Assembly: GCA_024689485.1 (NCBI GenBank)
Contig: JAILDK010000040.1
Span: 1-37,558, forward strand
DNA: 37,558 nucleotides
Direction of reading: 5' to 3'
Source: Fibrobacter sp.
Lineage (GTDB): Bacteria; Fibrobacterota; Fibrobacteria; Fibrobacterales; Fibrobacteraceae
Part shown: one piece after another, positions 7,736 through 15,489 of the stretch
Position numbering within the stretch: the first letter of the stretch is position 1
Layout: each line of letters opens with the position of its first letter
Made by a program: the position numbers and the translations under genes
Notes under the pieces: model-generated
The model's input: the letters and a program-made list of their open reading frames with translations, nothing else
The model's database searches: none
Told to the model about the DNA's origin: nothing

Positions 7736-8779
7736 ATGCATCCTTTACTTCAAAAGTCGCTCTCCTTTGAAAGGCTCTCGCCCGAGGAGGCGCTTTTGCT
7801 TTTAAAGGAAGCGGATTGGACGGAAGTCGCTCAGGCGGCGAATACGGTTCGCAAGGCAAAGCTCCCGGGCAACCGCGTCGGTTATACGGTTTACCGCATT
7901 ATCAACTACACGAACGTCTGTTCCGTGAACTGTAGCTTCTGTTCCTTCGCCAAAAAAGCGGGCGACCGCGGCACGTACGTGCTTTCCTTGGAACAGGTTC
8001 GAAGCAAGGCGGAAGAGGCGAAAAAGCTCGGCGCAGACCAGATCTTTTTGCAAGGCGGCGTCAACGAAGAATTGCCGATTGAATATTACACAAGCATTCT
8101 TCGCATGCTCACGCAGGAACTCGGCATGAGCGTTCGCGGATTTTCGCCCGTGGAACTGGTGCGAATTGCCAATGCGCACAACTTAACTCTCGTCGAACTG
8201 TTGAACATTTTGAAAGACGCAGGGCTTTCTTCGGTTCCTGGAGCGGGCGCAGAAATTCTGTCGGACCGCATTCGAAAGGAACTCAGCCCGCGAAAGCTTT
8301 CCGCCCGCGAATGGCGCGATACCCTCGCCGTCTGCCAAAAGAACGGCCTTCCGGGAAGTGCAAACATCGTCATCGGTACCAAGGAAACTCCGAAAGACAT
8401 CATCGCGCACCTGGACCTTGTCCGCGGATTGCAAGATGAAACCGGCGGAGTCAAAAGCTTTGTCGCCTGGACATTCCAACCGCAGACGCACGACTTCCCC
8501 ATTCGCCACGTGACGCCGATGGAGTACTTAAAGCTCCTGGGACTTTCGCGCCTTTACCTCGACAACATTCGCCATATCGAAGTTTCCGTGCTCGGCATGG
8601 GAAAGGCGGTCGGCGAATTGGGCCTCGCTTCGGGCGCAGACGACATCAACAGCATCGTCCTCGAAGAAAACGTTCTGGAGTCGCACGGCATTCGCGGCAT
8701 TGCGGAAGCGGAAAACTTTATCCGCGGAGCGGGCTTCACGCCTTACCGCCGCGATCTGAACTTTACCTGCGACCTTTGA
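7736..8779 (+). CDS. mqnC: Cyclic dehypoxanthinyl futalosine synthase MqnC
   Basis: A 347-residue radical SAM enzyme of the futalosine menaquinone pathway, cyclising dehypoxanthine futalosine. The cluster motif is NYTNVCSVNCSFCSF (C-x3-C-x2-C) near residue 65. The diagnostic blocks are LQGGVNEELPIEYY, PGAGAEILSDRIR, LQDETGGVKSFVAWTFQP and GADDINSIVLEENV. The LQDETGG block and WTFQP favour MqnC over the related MqnE and CofH. The ATG at 7736 lies 17 nt after argS. The enzyme is cytoplasmic. An SRPBCC-like gene and a UbiD-family decarboxylase follow on the same strand. Confidence 0.9.
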   Translation: MHPLLQKSLSFERLSPEEALLLLKEADWTEVAQAANTVRKAKLPGNRVGYTVYRIINYTNVCSVNCSFCSFAKKAGDRGTYVLSLEQVRSKAEEAKKLGADQIFLQGGVNEELPIEYYTSILRMLTQELGMSVRGFSPVELVRIANAHNLTLVELLNILKDAGLSSVPGAGAEILSDRIRKELSPRKLSAREWRDTLAVCQKNGLPGSANIVIGTKETPKDIIAHLDLVRGLQDETGGVKSFVAWTFQPQTHDFPIRHVTPMEYLKLLGLSRLYLDNIRHIEVSVLGMGKAVGELGLASGADDINSIVLEENVLESHGIRGIAEAENFIRGAGFTPYRRDLNFTCDL

Positions 8780-8792
8780 GGTAAGATTTTAT

Positions 8793-8805
8793 TATCTTTA
8801 GAGTA
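8793..8805 (+). promoter_or_regulatory. -10 element before the SRPBCC-like gene
   Basis: TATCTT at 8793-8798 predicts a start at 8805, three bases before the ATG at 8808. No Shine-Dalgarno sequence precedes the ATG. This would give the SRPBCC-UbiD pair its own promoter downstream of mqnC. Confidence 0.4.
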
Positions 8806-8807
8806 CA

Positions 8808-9290
8808 ATGGGAAACATGATTCAGACATCCGGTTTTGAAATTCAGGAAGGTGAGGCTTTTAAGCTTCTTCACGCCTTCCCGCTGATTTTCGACATGAGC
8901 GCTACGCCGTCGTTGCTGTACCGCTTAGACGAAGATTTGAAGGTCGGTTCGACCGTTTCTTACCGTCTTGTTTCCGGATTCCAGATTATCAACTGGAAAG
9001 GTTTCGTTTCTTCGATTCAGGGAAACTCCTGGACGGTGGAACTGAAGCAGGGACCGTTCTCCATGTTCCATGCAGAACATTCCATTCAAATGACCGATGG
9101 CCTTTTGGAATGCTCCGATGAAATCTCCTTCAACGGAGAACCGGTGGACATGACAAGCGTTTTGGAAAACGCCCAAATCGTTTATTCCTTCGGCGCCCGC
9201 AAAAAGCTTTTCCAGGCGAAAGACGCCTTTGAATCCCGTCGCCAGACGGAAACCTTCAGAGCTTTCACTTCCGGGTTCTCTGCGGGCTAA
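8808..9290 (+). CDS. SRPBCC-like (START/Bet v1 fold) protein, unknown function
   Basis: A 160-residue cytoplasmic protein. Residues 45-120 alternate short strands with landmarks VGSTVSYRL, WKGFVSSIQGNSWTVELKQGPFSMFHAEHSIQM and LLECSDEISFNG. The sequence W-x-G through GPF-x-x-x-x-x-x-H to a late D-x-I is the pattern of SRPBCC-family ligand-binding proteins. A second ATG lies at 8817. It ends 12 nt before the UbiD-family gene, suggesting co-transcription, and a hydrophobic-ligand role in menaquinone assembly is possible but inferred. The fold assignment is moderate. Confidence 0.6.
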   Translation: MGNMIQTSGFEIQEGEAFKLLHAFPLIFDMSATPSLLYRLDEDLKVGSTVSYRLVSGFQIINWKGFVSSIQGNSWTVELKQGPFSMFHAEHSIQMTDGLLECSDEISFNGEPVDMTSVLENAQIVYSFGARKKLFQAKDAFESRRQTETFRAFTSGFSAG

Positions 9291-9302
9291 CGGAGGCCCA
9301 CA

Positions 9303-11129
9303 ATGCCTTACAATTCCTTAGAAAGTGCGCTTTTAGATTTAGAAAAGCACGGAATGTTGCTGCGCATTCAGGAAGAGGTTTCCCCGGATCTCGTGATGCC
9401 GAAAATGGCGGAGATCGCGACGCGGGAATCCATGCCGGCCCTTCTTTTTGAGCACGTTCAAAATTCCCCGTTCCGCGCGGCGGCCAATATTTTTGGAACG
9501 CGGGAACGCGCCCGTTTTCTTTTTCGAAAGACTTTGAAAAAAGCGGAAACCGCGATTGCCTTCCACGGCGACCCGATGAAAATTCTCAAGAGCCCAAGCC
9601 TTTGGCCGTCGCTTCCGAGCATCGGCGTATCGGCGCTCCCGATTCCGAGTTTTAAAGCGCCTGTTCTTGCAAGTGAAACCGCACTTTCCAAGCTTCCGCA
9701 GATTCGCCTGCACAAGGACGACGGTGGCACCTTTTTGACGCTTCCGCAGGTCTTTTCGCAGATGCCTGGCGAACATAACATGATGAAGTCGAACCTCGGC
9801 ATGTACCGCATTCAGACTTCGGGAAACGATTACGTTCAGGATGCGGAATGCGGTTTGCATTACCAGATTGAGCGCGACATTGCACGGCACCACGAAGCGG
9901 CGATTGAACAGGGCGTTCCTTTGAAGGTGAGCATTTGGCTCGGCGGACCTCCGGCGCATACGATCGCCGCGGTGATGCCCATGCCGCAGGAACTTTCGGA
10001 GCTTCTCTTTGCCGGGCTTCTCGGCGGGCGCAGCTTCCGCTATACCGACTACGACGGTTGGAAGGTTTCTAGCGACGCGGACTTCTGCATTTTGGGAGAA
10101 CTTGCCCCGACGCTCAAACCGGAAGGCCCTTTCGGCGATCACATCGGTTACTATTCTGCGAAACACGACTTTCCCTATTTGAACGTCAAAAAAGTTTTTT
10201 GCAAAAAGAATGCGATTTACCCGTTCACAACCGTGGGCAGACCGCCTCAAGAAGATTCGATCTTCGGCGAACTGATCGGGGAACTGGTCAAGCCGATCGT
10301 GCCGCAGTCGGTGACGGGCATTTGCGAAATGAATTCCGTCGATGCGGCAGGCGTGCATCCTTTGCTGCTTGCGATTGGCAAGGAACGTTACCAGCCGTAT
10401 GTGAAAGAACGGGAACCGATGGAACTTTTGAAAGAAGCGAACGCGCTTCTCGGATTCAATCAGGTTTCGCTTTCCAAGTATGTTTTTATCGCCGCCCGCG
10501 AAGACGCTTTGAATTTGAGCACGCGGAATATCGTCGATTACTTTGTACACATTCTGGAACGTTTGCATTTAAATCGCGACGTGCACTTTCAAACCGAGAC
10601 GACGATCGACACTCTCGATTATTCGGGCAGAGCACTCAATCACGGTTCCAAGGTGATTTTTGCCGCCGCAGGTTCCCCCGTTCGAACGCTCGGACGTTCT
10701 GCAGAAGAACTGGCAAACCTGAATTTGCCCGATGGATTTTCAAATCCGCAGATCGCATTCCCAGGCGCCTTGGTGGTGGAAGCCTTCCCGAATGCAAACA
10801 TGGATGCTCTGACAACGGCGCTTTCGCATTGGGAAGCCCGTGAAAAATTCCCGCTCATAACGGTGACAGAAGACGCATCGTTTGCGGCAAAAAACATCGA
10901 CAACTGGCTTTGGGTCACCTTTACCCGCAGCGATCCTGCGCGTGACATCTACGGGGCAAATTCCCGTTTTGAAAATAAGCATTGGACATGCGAAGCGCCT
11001 CTTTGCATTGATGCGCGCATGAAGCCGCAGATGCAAGCCGCCGTAGAAGAAGATCCGAAGATCGAAGCCTTGGCACGCGACATTTTGCACCGCGCCCAAA
11101 AACAGCAAACCAAGCAGCAGACCAAGTAA
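9303..11129 (+). CDS. UbiD-family menaquinone biosynthesis decarboxylase
   Basis: A 608-residue protein of the UbiD decarboxylase family, which uses prenylated FMN. Blocks include WLGGPPAHTIAAVMPMPQ, the metal/prFMN region EGPFGDHIGYYS (about residue 275) and TVGRPPQEDSIFGEL. At this length, and next to mqnC, it fits the SCO4490-type decarboxylase proposed for late menaquinone synthesis in futalosine-pathway organisms; that specific role is inferred from context. A strong Shine-Dalgarno sequence (GGAGG) lies 7 nt before the ATG. The end carries repeated KQQ codons. The metalloprotease gene follows 8 nt later. Confidence 0.85.
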   Translation: MPYNSLESALLDLEKHGMLLRIQEEVSPDLVMPKMAEIATRESMPALLFEHVQNSPFRAAANIFGTRERARFLFRKTLKKAETAIAFHGDPMKILKSPSLWPSLPSIGVSALPIPSFKAPVLASETALSKLPQIRLHKDDGGTFLTLPQVFSQMPGEHNMMKSNLGMYRIQTSGNDYVQDAECGLHYQIERDIARHHEAAIEQGVPLKVSIWLGGPPAHTIAAVMPMPQELSELLFAGLLGGRSFRYTDYDGWKVSSDADFCILGELAPTLKPEGPFGDHIGYYSAKHDFPYLNVKKVFCKKNAIYPFTTVGRPPQEDSIFGELIGELVKPIVPQSVTGICEMNSVDAAGVHPLLLAIGKERYQPYVKEREPMELLKEANALLGFNQVSLSKYVFIAAREDALNLSTRNIVDYFVHILERLHLNRDVHFQTETTIDTLDYSGRALNHGSKVIFAAAGSPVRTLGRSAEELANLNLPDGFSNPQIAFPGALVVEAFPNANMDALTTALSHWEAREKFPLITVTEDASFAAKNIDNWLWVTFTRSDPARDIYGANSRFENKHWTCEAPLCIDARMKPQMQAAVEEDPKIEALARDILHRAQKQQTKQQTK

Positions 11130-11137
11130 GGTTCCCC

Positions 11138-12781
11138 GTGAAAGCGTTTCCGCTGTTCGGCAAGCTCCTTTTTTGCGCCACGTTCTGCTCGCTGCTGAGC
11201 GTTCCGTCAGCCGCACACGCCGGCCGTTGCGGAAACCCTCTGATTTGGCAGCAGCAGCGCCCAGCCGGCGAAAACGTTTTAGCGCGAAGCGCATACAAGC
11301 CCATCACCAACTGTGACGCGAGCGCCTATTACGACACCACGGCAGTCCAAGAAAAAACGACTTCGCACTTTCGCATTTACTACGTACTCGAAGGTCCCCA
11401 TGCGACGACCGAAACCTTTATCGACACGCTCGCCACGGATCTTGAAAAGGCTTGGGACTTTTACGTTTCAAAACTCCGCTACTTAAAGCCGATTGCGGCG
11501 GACACGACTTGGCATTATCAAAAGGCTTCGCATGTAGAGCTTTTCCCGGTCGAAGTTTTGGACCTTTCCCTGGTGCGGAACAATGAATCTCTCTTCCAAG
11601 GCTATTGCGAAGGCTGTATGGGATTTGTGTTTGCGCCGGGCGCAAATGCGCAAGCGACGCAGATTTTTATCGACAACGATTTTTACTACCCGACGTCTTC
11701 AAGTGCCATTCTCCAGAGCGAATTCGACGCAAGCTGCACCTACCCGGAAGCCGATGTTCCGCAGAGCAATTCCTTTAACGAAAAGCTGTACCCCGTGGAA
11801 TTTGGCGATGGAATTCGCGTGACCGTTTTTCACGAATTTTATCACACGCTCCAGTTCGCCTATACGGAAGTTTTTGATTCTTACTGGTTCGAAGCTTCGG
11901 CGACCGCGTTCGAAGAAATCACCGCGCCCGACATCAACGATTACTGGAGCTACCTGCCCTCGCTGTTTTCGGCGAACCTTAAAAGTTTTACCGAAATCGA
12001 ATCTTACCCGATCGCTCTTTGGGGGCTTTACAACGACAAGGAATTCGGCAGGGATTTTGACAAAAAAATCTGGGAACGTTTTAGCAAAGATTCCGACCGT
12101 TCCTTCGAAGACGTCTTTGCCGAAGAATTGAACAGCCGAAAGCTCAACCCGGATTCCGCCTTTCAAGATTTTATTTCTCGCCTGTTCTTTTCGGGGGACC
12201 GAGCCTCTTTTTTAGATACCGCAGACTGGATCACAGACGACGCCGCAGAATGGAGCGCTTCCCCGCAACTGCTTGCGGCGACGACAAAATCCGTAGAGTT
12301 AGAATTCCCCGCCTTTGCCTATTACCGCATCCGGCTTGATTCGCTGCCCGACCTTTCGAACTTTCAAGGCAAGGCGAGCGTCGCCTTTTACGGTAAAAAG
12401 CAAAAGGCGCAATTCGTTTCCCTGGATACCGCTTCCTTTACAAGCCTTGCTGCGGGCATCAGTTCCGCGGAGAACGCCGTGCTGATTCTTTCCCGCTTAA
12501 GGGATTCTTCTTCAACTGTCCCCGTGCAAGATTCCCTGCCGATGCGCAGCTACCCGAATCCGTGGCGCGGAGAATCGCCCCTTTGCTTTGCGGGGCTTCC
12601 CGATTCGAAAAAGTTTATCGAGATCCGAACCCGCGCAGGAAAATTGGTCAAGCGTTACAACTACACGTCTTCCCTTTTCTGCTTAGACGCGGATGAAGTC
12701 AAAAGCCGTTTAGCCCCGGGCCTCTATTACTTTAGAGCGGGTACGAGTCACAAGCTCAAGCCGTTTATTGTGCTTTATTGA
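11138..12781 (+). CDS. Secreted putative zinc metalloprotease with YPNP-type C-terminal sorting domain
   Basis: A 547-residue exported protein with a signal peptide at 1-28 (ending AAHAG). A zinc-protease motif HEFYH lies at residues 232-236, with a downstream glutamate E252 in WFEASATAFEE, giving the gluzincin layout HExxH...E. It resembles the MXAN_6640-type putative metalloproteases. The last 75 residues start at SYPNPWRGESP, continue through IEIRTRAGKLVKRY, and end LAPGLYYFRAG...KPFIVLY, matching the pattern of type IX secretion (type A) sorting domains. The GTG at 11138 has AAGG upstream. It converges with ribD, with 7 nt between the stops and no hairpin. Confidence 0.75.
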   Translation: MKAFPLFGKLLFCATFCSLLSVPSAAHAGRCGNPLIWQQQRPAGENVLARSAYKPITNCDASAYYDTTAVQEKTTSHFRIYYVLEGPHATTETFIDTLATDLEKAWDFYVSKLRYLKPIAADTTWHYQKASHVELFPVEVLDLSLVRNNESLFQGYCEGCMGFVFAPGANAQATQIFIDNDFYYPTSSSAILQSEFDASCTYPEADVPQSNSFNEKLYPVEFGDGIRVTVFHEFYHTLQFAYTEVFDSYWFEASATAFEEITAPDINDYWSYLPSLFSANLKSFTEIESYPIALWGLYNDKEFGRDFDKKIWERFSKDSDRSFEDVFAEELNSRKLNPDSAFQDFISRLFFSGDRASFLDTADWITDDAAEWSASPQLLAATTKSVELEFPAFAYYRIRLDSLPDLSNFQGKASVAFYGKKQKAQFVSLDTASFTSLAAGISSAENAVLILSRLRDSSSTVPVQDSLPMRSYPNPWRGESPLCFAGLPDSKKFIEIRTRAGKLVKRYNYTSSLFCLDADEVKSRLAPGLYYFRAGTSHKLKPFIVLY

Positions 12782-12788
12782 ACGAACT

Positions 12789-13820
12789 TTACTGGAGCGG
12801 ATTGAAAGCGGTCCAGAGCGAATCTTCGCCGAGGTCTTCGACCTTTTGAAATTCCGGTTCTTTTCCCGTTCTCCAGGCGAGACCTTTGCCGAGCTTTTTT
12901 CCGGATCGTAAAACGTAAAAGCGGTTCCAAAGGCCCGAACGTAAAATGCCCTGGGCAAGCGTCGCCCCGGTTTCTACGGTCAAGCGGTGAACGCCTAAAT
13001 CGGCGAAGGTATCAAGGACGCTCTTCCAGTTTTCGGTAAAATCTTTGGACGGTAGCAGGTGCACTTCTGCAATGCCTTCTAAGTTCGGCTGCGGAACCCG
13101 GCTAAAAACGAGCGTCTTTTTTTGCGAATCGTCCAAGAGGGAAAGCGTCGCCGGCAAAACCTGTGAGCCGCAAAAGACGGCGCGCCGCGGGCTGTTTCCA
13201 GAGACTCCGCGCACCGTCAAATGCGGATTATCCGCCAAGGCGGTTCCCCCGCCGACGAGAATGAATTCTGCGGTTCTGCGCCATTTGGCGGTCCAAGTGT
13301 TCGCGGTGTCTGCGGTAATGCGGACCGGGCTGCGGTCTTCCCGTGCAATGAATCCGTCTGCGGATTCCGCAATTTTGCATTCCACAAAAGGACGCTTGGT
13401 TTTCACAAAATGATCATACGCTTCAAAGTAGCGGGAAAATTCGGGCGAAGGTTCCACATACGTCGAAGGGATTCCCGCTTCGGCGAGAACTTTTTCGCTT
13501 TTTCCAAAGACCAACGGATTCGGATCGCGGTGGGCAAAATAGACCCTTTCGATTCCTGCGGCGATGATGGCGCTTGTACAGGGAGGCGTTCTGCCGTAAT
13601 GGCAGCAGGGTTCGAGTGTAACGTAAAGAGTTGCACCCTTAGCGGCTTCCCCCGCATCGCGGAGCGCCATCACTTCGGCATGGGGACCGTGAACAACCTG
13701 AGTATGACCTTTCCCCACAATCTTTCCATCTTTGACGACAATGGCTCCGACTGCAGGATTAGGAAAAGAGACTCCGACTGCGAGCAGAGCCTCTTCAAAA
13801 GCTTGATTAATGAAATCCAT
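12789..13820 (-). CDS. ribD: Bifunctional riboflavin biosynthesis protein RibD
   Basis: A 343-residue two-domain enzyme. The N-terminal deaminase (about 1-145) has the zinc site HAEVMALRDAG and PCCHYGRTPPC. The C-terminal reductase begins at KRPFVECKIAESADGFIA and includes KWRRTAEFILVGGGTALADNPHLTVR. Together they convert the pyrimidine product of GTP cyclohydrolase II to the ribityl-aminouracil phosphate. I chose the ATG at 13820 (MDFINQAFEEAL), which matches the usual RibD N-terminus; the frame is open to 13880. That start overlaps the end of the PAS gene by 14 nt, so the two are likely co-transcribed. Confidence 0.93.
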   Translation of the reverse strand: MDFINQAFEEALLAVGVSFPNPAVGAIVVKDGKIVGKGHTQVVHGPHAEVMALRDAGEAAKGATLYVTLEPCCHYGRTPPCTSAIIAAGIERVYFAHRDPNPLVFGKSEKVLAEAGIPSTYVEPSPEFSRYFEAYDHFVKTKRPFVECKIAESADGFIAREDRSPVRITADTANTWTAKWRRTAEFILVGGGTALADNPHLTVRGVSGNSPRRAVFCGSQVLPATLSLLDDSQKKTLVFSRVPQPNLEGIAEVHLLPSKDFTENWKSVLDTFADLGVHRLTVETGATLAQGILRSGLWNRFYVLRSGKKLGKGLAWRTGKEPEFQKVEDLGEDSLWTAFNPLQ

Positions 13821-14679
13821 TATTTTGAATCCGTTGGCTGACACCGTATAAAGTATACTGCCCAACGTCATCTTTTTCAAGAGTACTGCGCGTCAGCATT
13901 TCCACAACGGAACCATCGCGATTTTTCACATGAATCTTGTGAATCTGCGGTTCATCATTCATCTGCTCGCTATCCGCCAAAGCGGCGATGCGACGGTTCA
14001 ACATTTCACGGAAATAGCGGATATCTTCTTCCGGGAAAAAATCTTCATTCGAAAGAATCGGTCCAGCCTCTCGATCGTCTATTCCAAAGCGTTCGCGCGT
14101 AATGGGAGAAATCAAGACCAACTGACGGGTCAAGCAATTCATTTCCCAAACGATGTTGAACGAGTTGCTCAAAAGGATTCCCATTTTGCGGCGGATTTCA
14201 ACCACATTCGCCGACAAACGCATCTGTTCATTCACCGGGAAATAAGAGCAGCACAGCAAACGGCGAGAATTGTAATTGGTGAAGAAGCCGTAGAGTTCAT
14301 ACCATTGCCAGCCGTAATTCACATCGCGCAAACGAATGCGCAAGCTGTCAAAAGCATTTTCAATCGGATAACCTTTTCTTTCTTTTTCACGGGCTGCCGA
14401 CACCGAAGTATGCAAAAGCTTCATGTCATCCGGATGGATCATTTCGCGAATATCATGCTTGGAAATTTCTTCACGCGGAATACCCAACACATTCAGCAAA
14501 GCACTCGAAGCGGAAACCGCTTTCAACGCTTTCATATCGATAATGGCTAAAAGGCTTTTTGTATTGAGATCAATCAGTTTGATCAATGCCACTCGATCTT
14601 TCAATCGGGCATTTTGCACAAACAACACGATCGTTGCGATCGTCATCACAATCGTAAATACAACAACCACCATCAACAT
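13807..14679 (-). CDS. Membrane-anchored PAS-domain protein without output domain
   Basis: A 290-residue protein. One transmembrane helix (residues 1-23, very rich in Val/Ile/Met) is followed by two PAS-like regions, about 40-155 (with IREMIHPDDMKLL and YGWQWYELYG) and about 165-285 (with NEDFFPEEDIRYF and KNRDGSVVEMLTRS). The HPDD and late R-D-G patterns are those of PAS_3-type sensors. No kinase, GGDEF, EAL or HTH part follows, so any signal would have to pass to a partner. A leaderless-type promoter precedes it, and ribD overlaps its 3' end. Confidence 0.75.
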   Translation of the reverse strand: MLMVVVVFTIVMTIATIVLFVQNARLKDRVALIKLIDLNTKSLLAIIDMKALKAVSASSALLNVLGIPREEISKHDIREMIHPDDMKLLHTSVSAAREKERKGYPIENAFDSLRIRLRDVNYGWQWYELYGFFTNYNSRRLLCCSYFPVNEQMRLSANVVEIRRKMGILLSNSFNIVWEMNCLTRQLVLISPITRERFGIDDREAGPILSNEDFFPEEDIRYFREMLNRRIAALADSEQMNDEPQIHKIHVKNRDGSVVEMLTRSTLEKDDVGQYTLYGVSQRIQNNGFH

Positions 14680-14735
14680 GCCCCCAATTTACATTATTTG
14701 ACGTTAATTAAGAAGATTTACTTACAGGTATACCT
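14679..14735 (-). promoter_or_regulatory. Leaderless promoter and palindrome before the PAS gene
   Basis: On the minus strand TAAATT at 14691-14686 predicts transcription start at 14679, the first base of the ATG. A perfect 10-bp palindrome AGGTATACCT lies at 14726-14735, about 50 bp upstream of the start, just past the stop of the preceding gene. It could be an operator; no known regulator is recognised. Confidence 0.4.
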
Positions 14736-14739
14736 AAAT

Positions 14740-15483
14740 TTACTTTCTTTTTTGTGACTTTGAAAAATCCAATCCGACCATTTTGGAACTCATATAGTCG
14801 GAATCGCGGTGAACGCCCACTCCAGCGCCCCAATTTTTCAATTGGAAATGCAGTCCAATACCCACTTTGGGCCCCGGAAACGCCAAACTACCTTCCAAAG
14901 CAAGCGCTCCTAGCACAAAACGTTCTTGAAAAATCCACAACATCCCGGTCTTTTGCCGTATCGAAAATAATACTCCACTTTGGAAATTTTCGCCCGCATT
15001 CCAAAAGACATGTGCGGTCAAAGATTTTTCCCCTCCATTCCCCGGGTATGTTCCCCAAAATTCCCCGGTGAACCGTTCAAGTCTCCAAGCGTTTCCCGCC
15101 CGAACTTCCCACTGCCACCAAGAAGCTTCCCCGGGAACGATCTGCACTGCAGCGGAAGCTCCCGTTCCCAAAGTCCAGTGCGACGTTGAAAAGGAAAGGT
15201 CCAGTCCAAAGTTTTCACTGCGGTAAAGCGAATCCAAAAAGACGCTTTCAAACGTGACGCCCGAATAATAACGCGCATTTCCCCATTCCGCGGCAAAGCC
15301 CAGAACCTGATAATCCACCCCTTCCATCGGCTCTGTCCAAAGGAGTCCCATGCGAAAGCCTTCGACGCGTTCCGCCGGATTTTTGAGACCGTCAAAGAAT
15401 CCCGGATGCCAAGGTTTGGGTACGCGGACTTCGGCATAAAGCATTCCCAGTCCGAGCAAAAGACACAAAAAGATTTTTCGCAT
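14740..15483 (-). CDS. Exported protein of unknown function
   Basis: A 247-residue protein with a clear signal peptide (about 1-17, MRKIFLCLLLGLGMLYA). The mature part is rich in Trp, Gly and aromatic residues in alternating short strands (for example LDLSFSTSHWTLGTGAS, VGIGLHFQLKNWGAGVGVH), as expected for a beta-barrel or other beta-rich envelope protein. No family is recognised. It begins 6 nt after the lamin-tail gene, and its Shine-Dalgarno sequence (GAGGG) overlaps the stop region of that gene, so the two form one unit. Confidence 0.65.
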   Translation of the reverse strand: MRKIFLCLLLGLGMLYAEVRVPKPWHPGFFDGLKNPAERVEGFRMGLLWTEPMEGVDYQVLGFAAEWGNARYYSGVTFESVFLDSLYRSENFGLDLSFSTSHWTLGTGASAAVQIVPGEASWWQWEVRAGNAWRLERFTGEFWGTYPGNGGEKSLTAHVFWNAGENFQSGVLFSIRQKTGMLWIFQERFVLGALALEGSLAFPGPKVGIGLHFQLKNWGAGVGVHRDSDYMSSKMVGLDFSKSQKRK

Positions 15484-15489
15484 ATTCCC

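Noticed and set aside
6012-7859. 615-residue minus-strand ORF
   Set aside because: It is a frame shadow of argS, with low-complexity His/Val/Leu-rich composition and no domain.
9339-10568. 409-residue minus-strand ORF
   Set aside because: It is antisense to the UbiD-family gene, with Arg/Phe-rich shadow composition.
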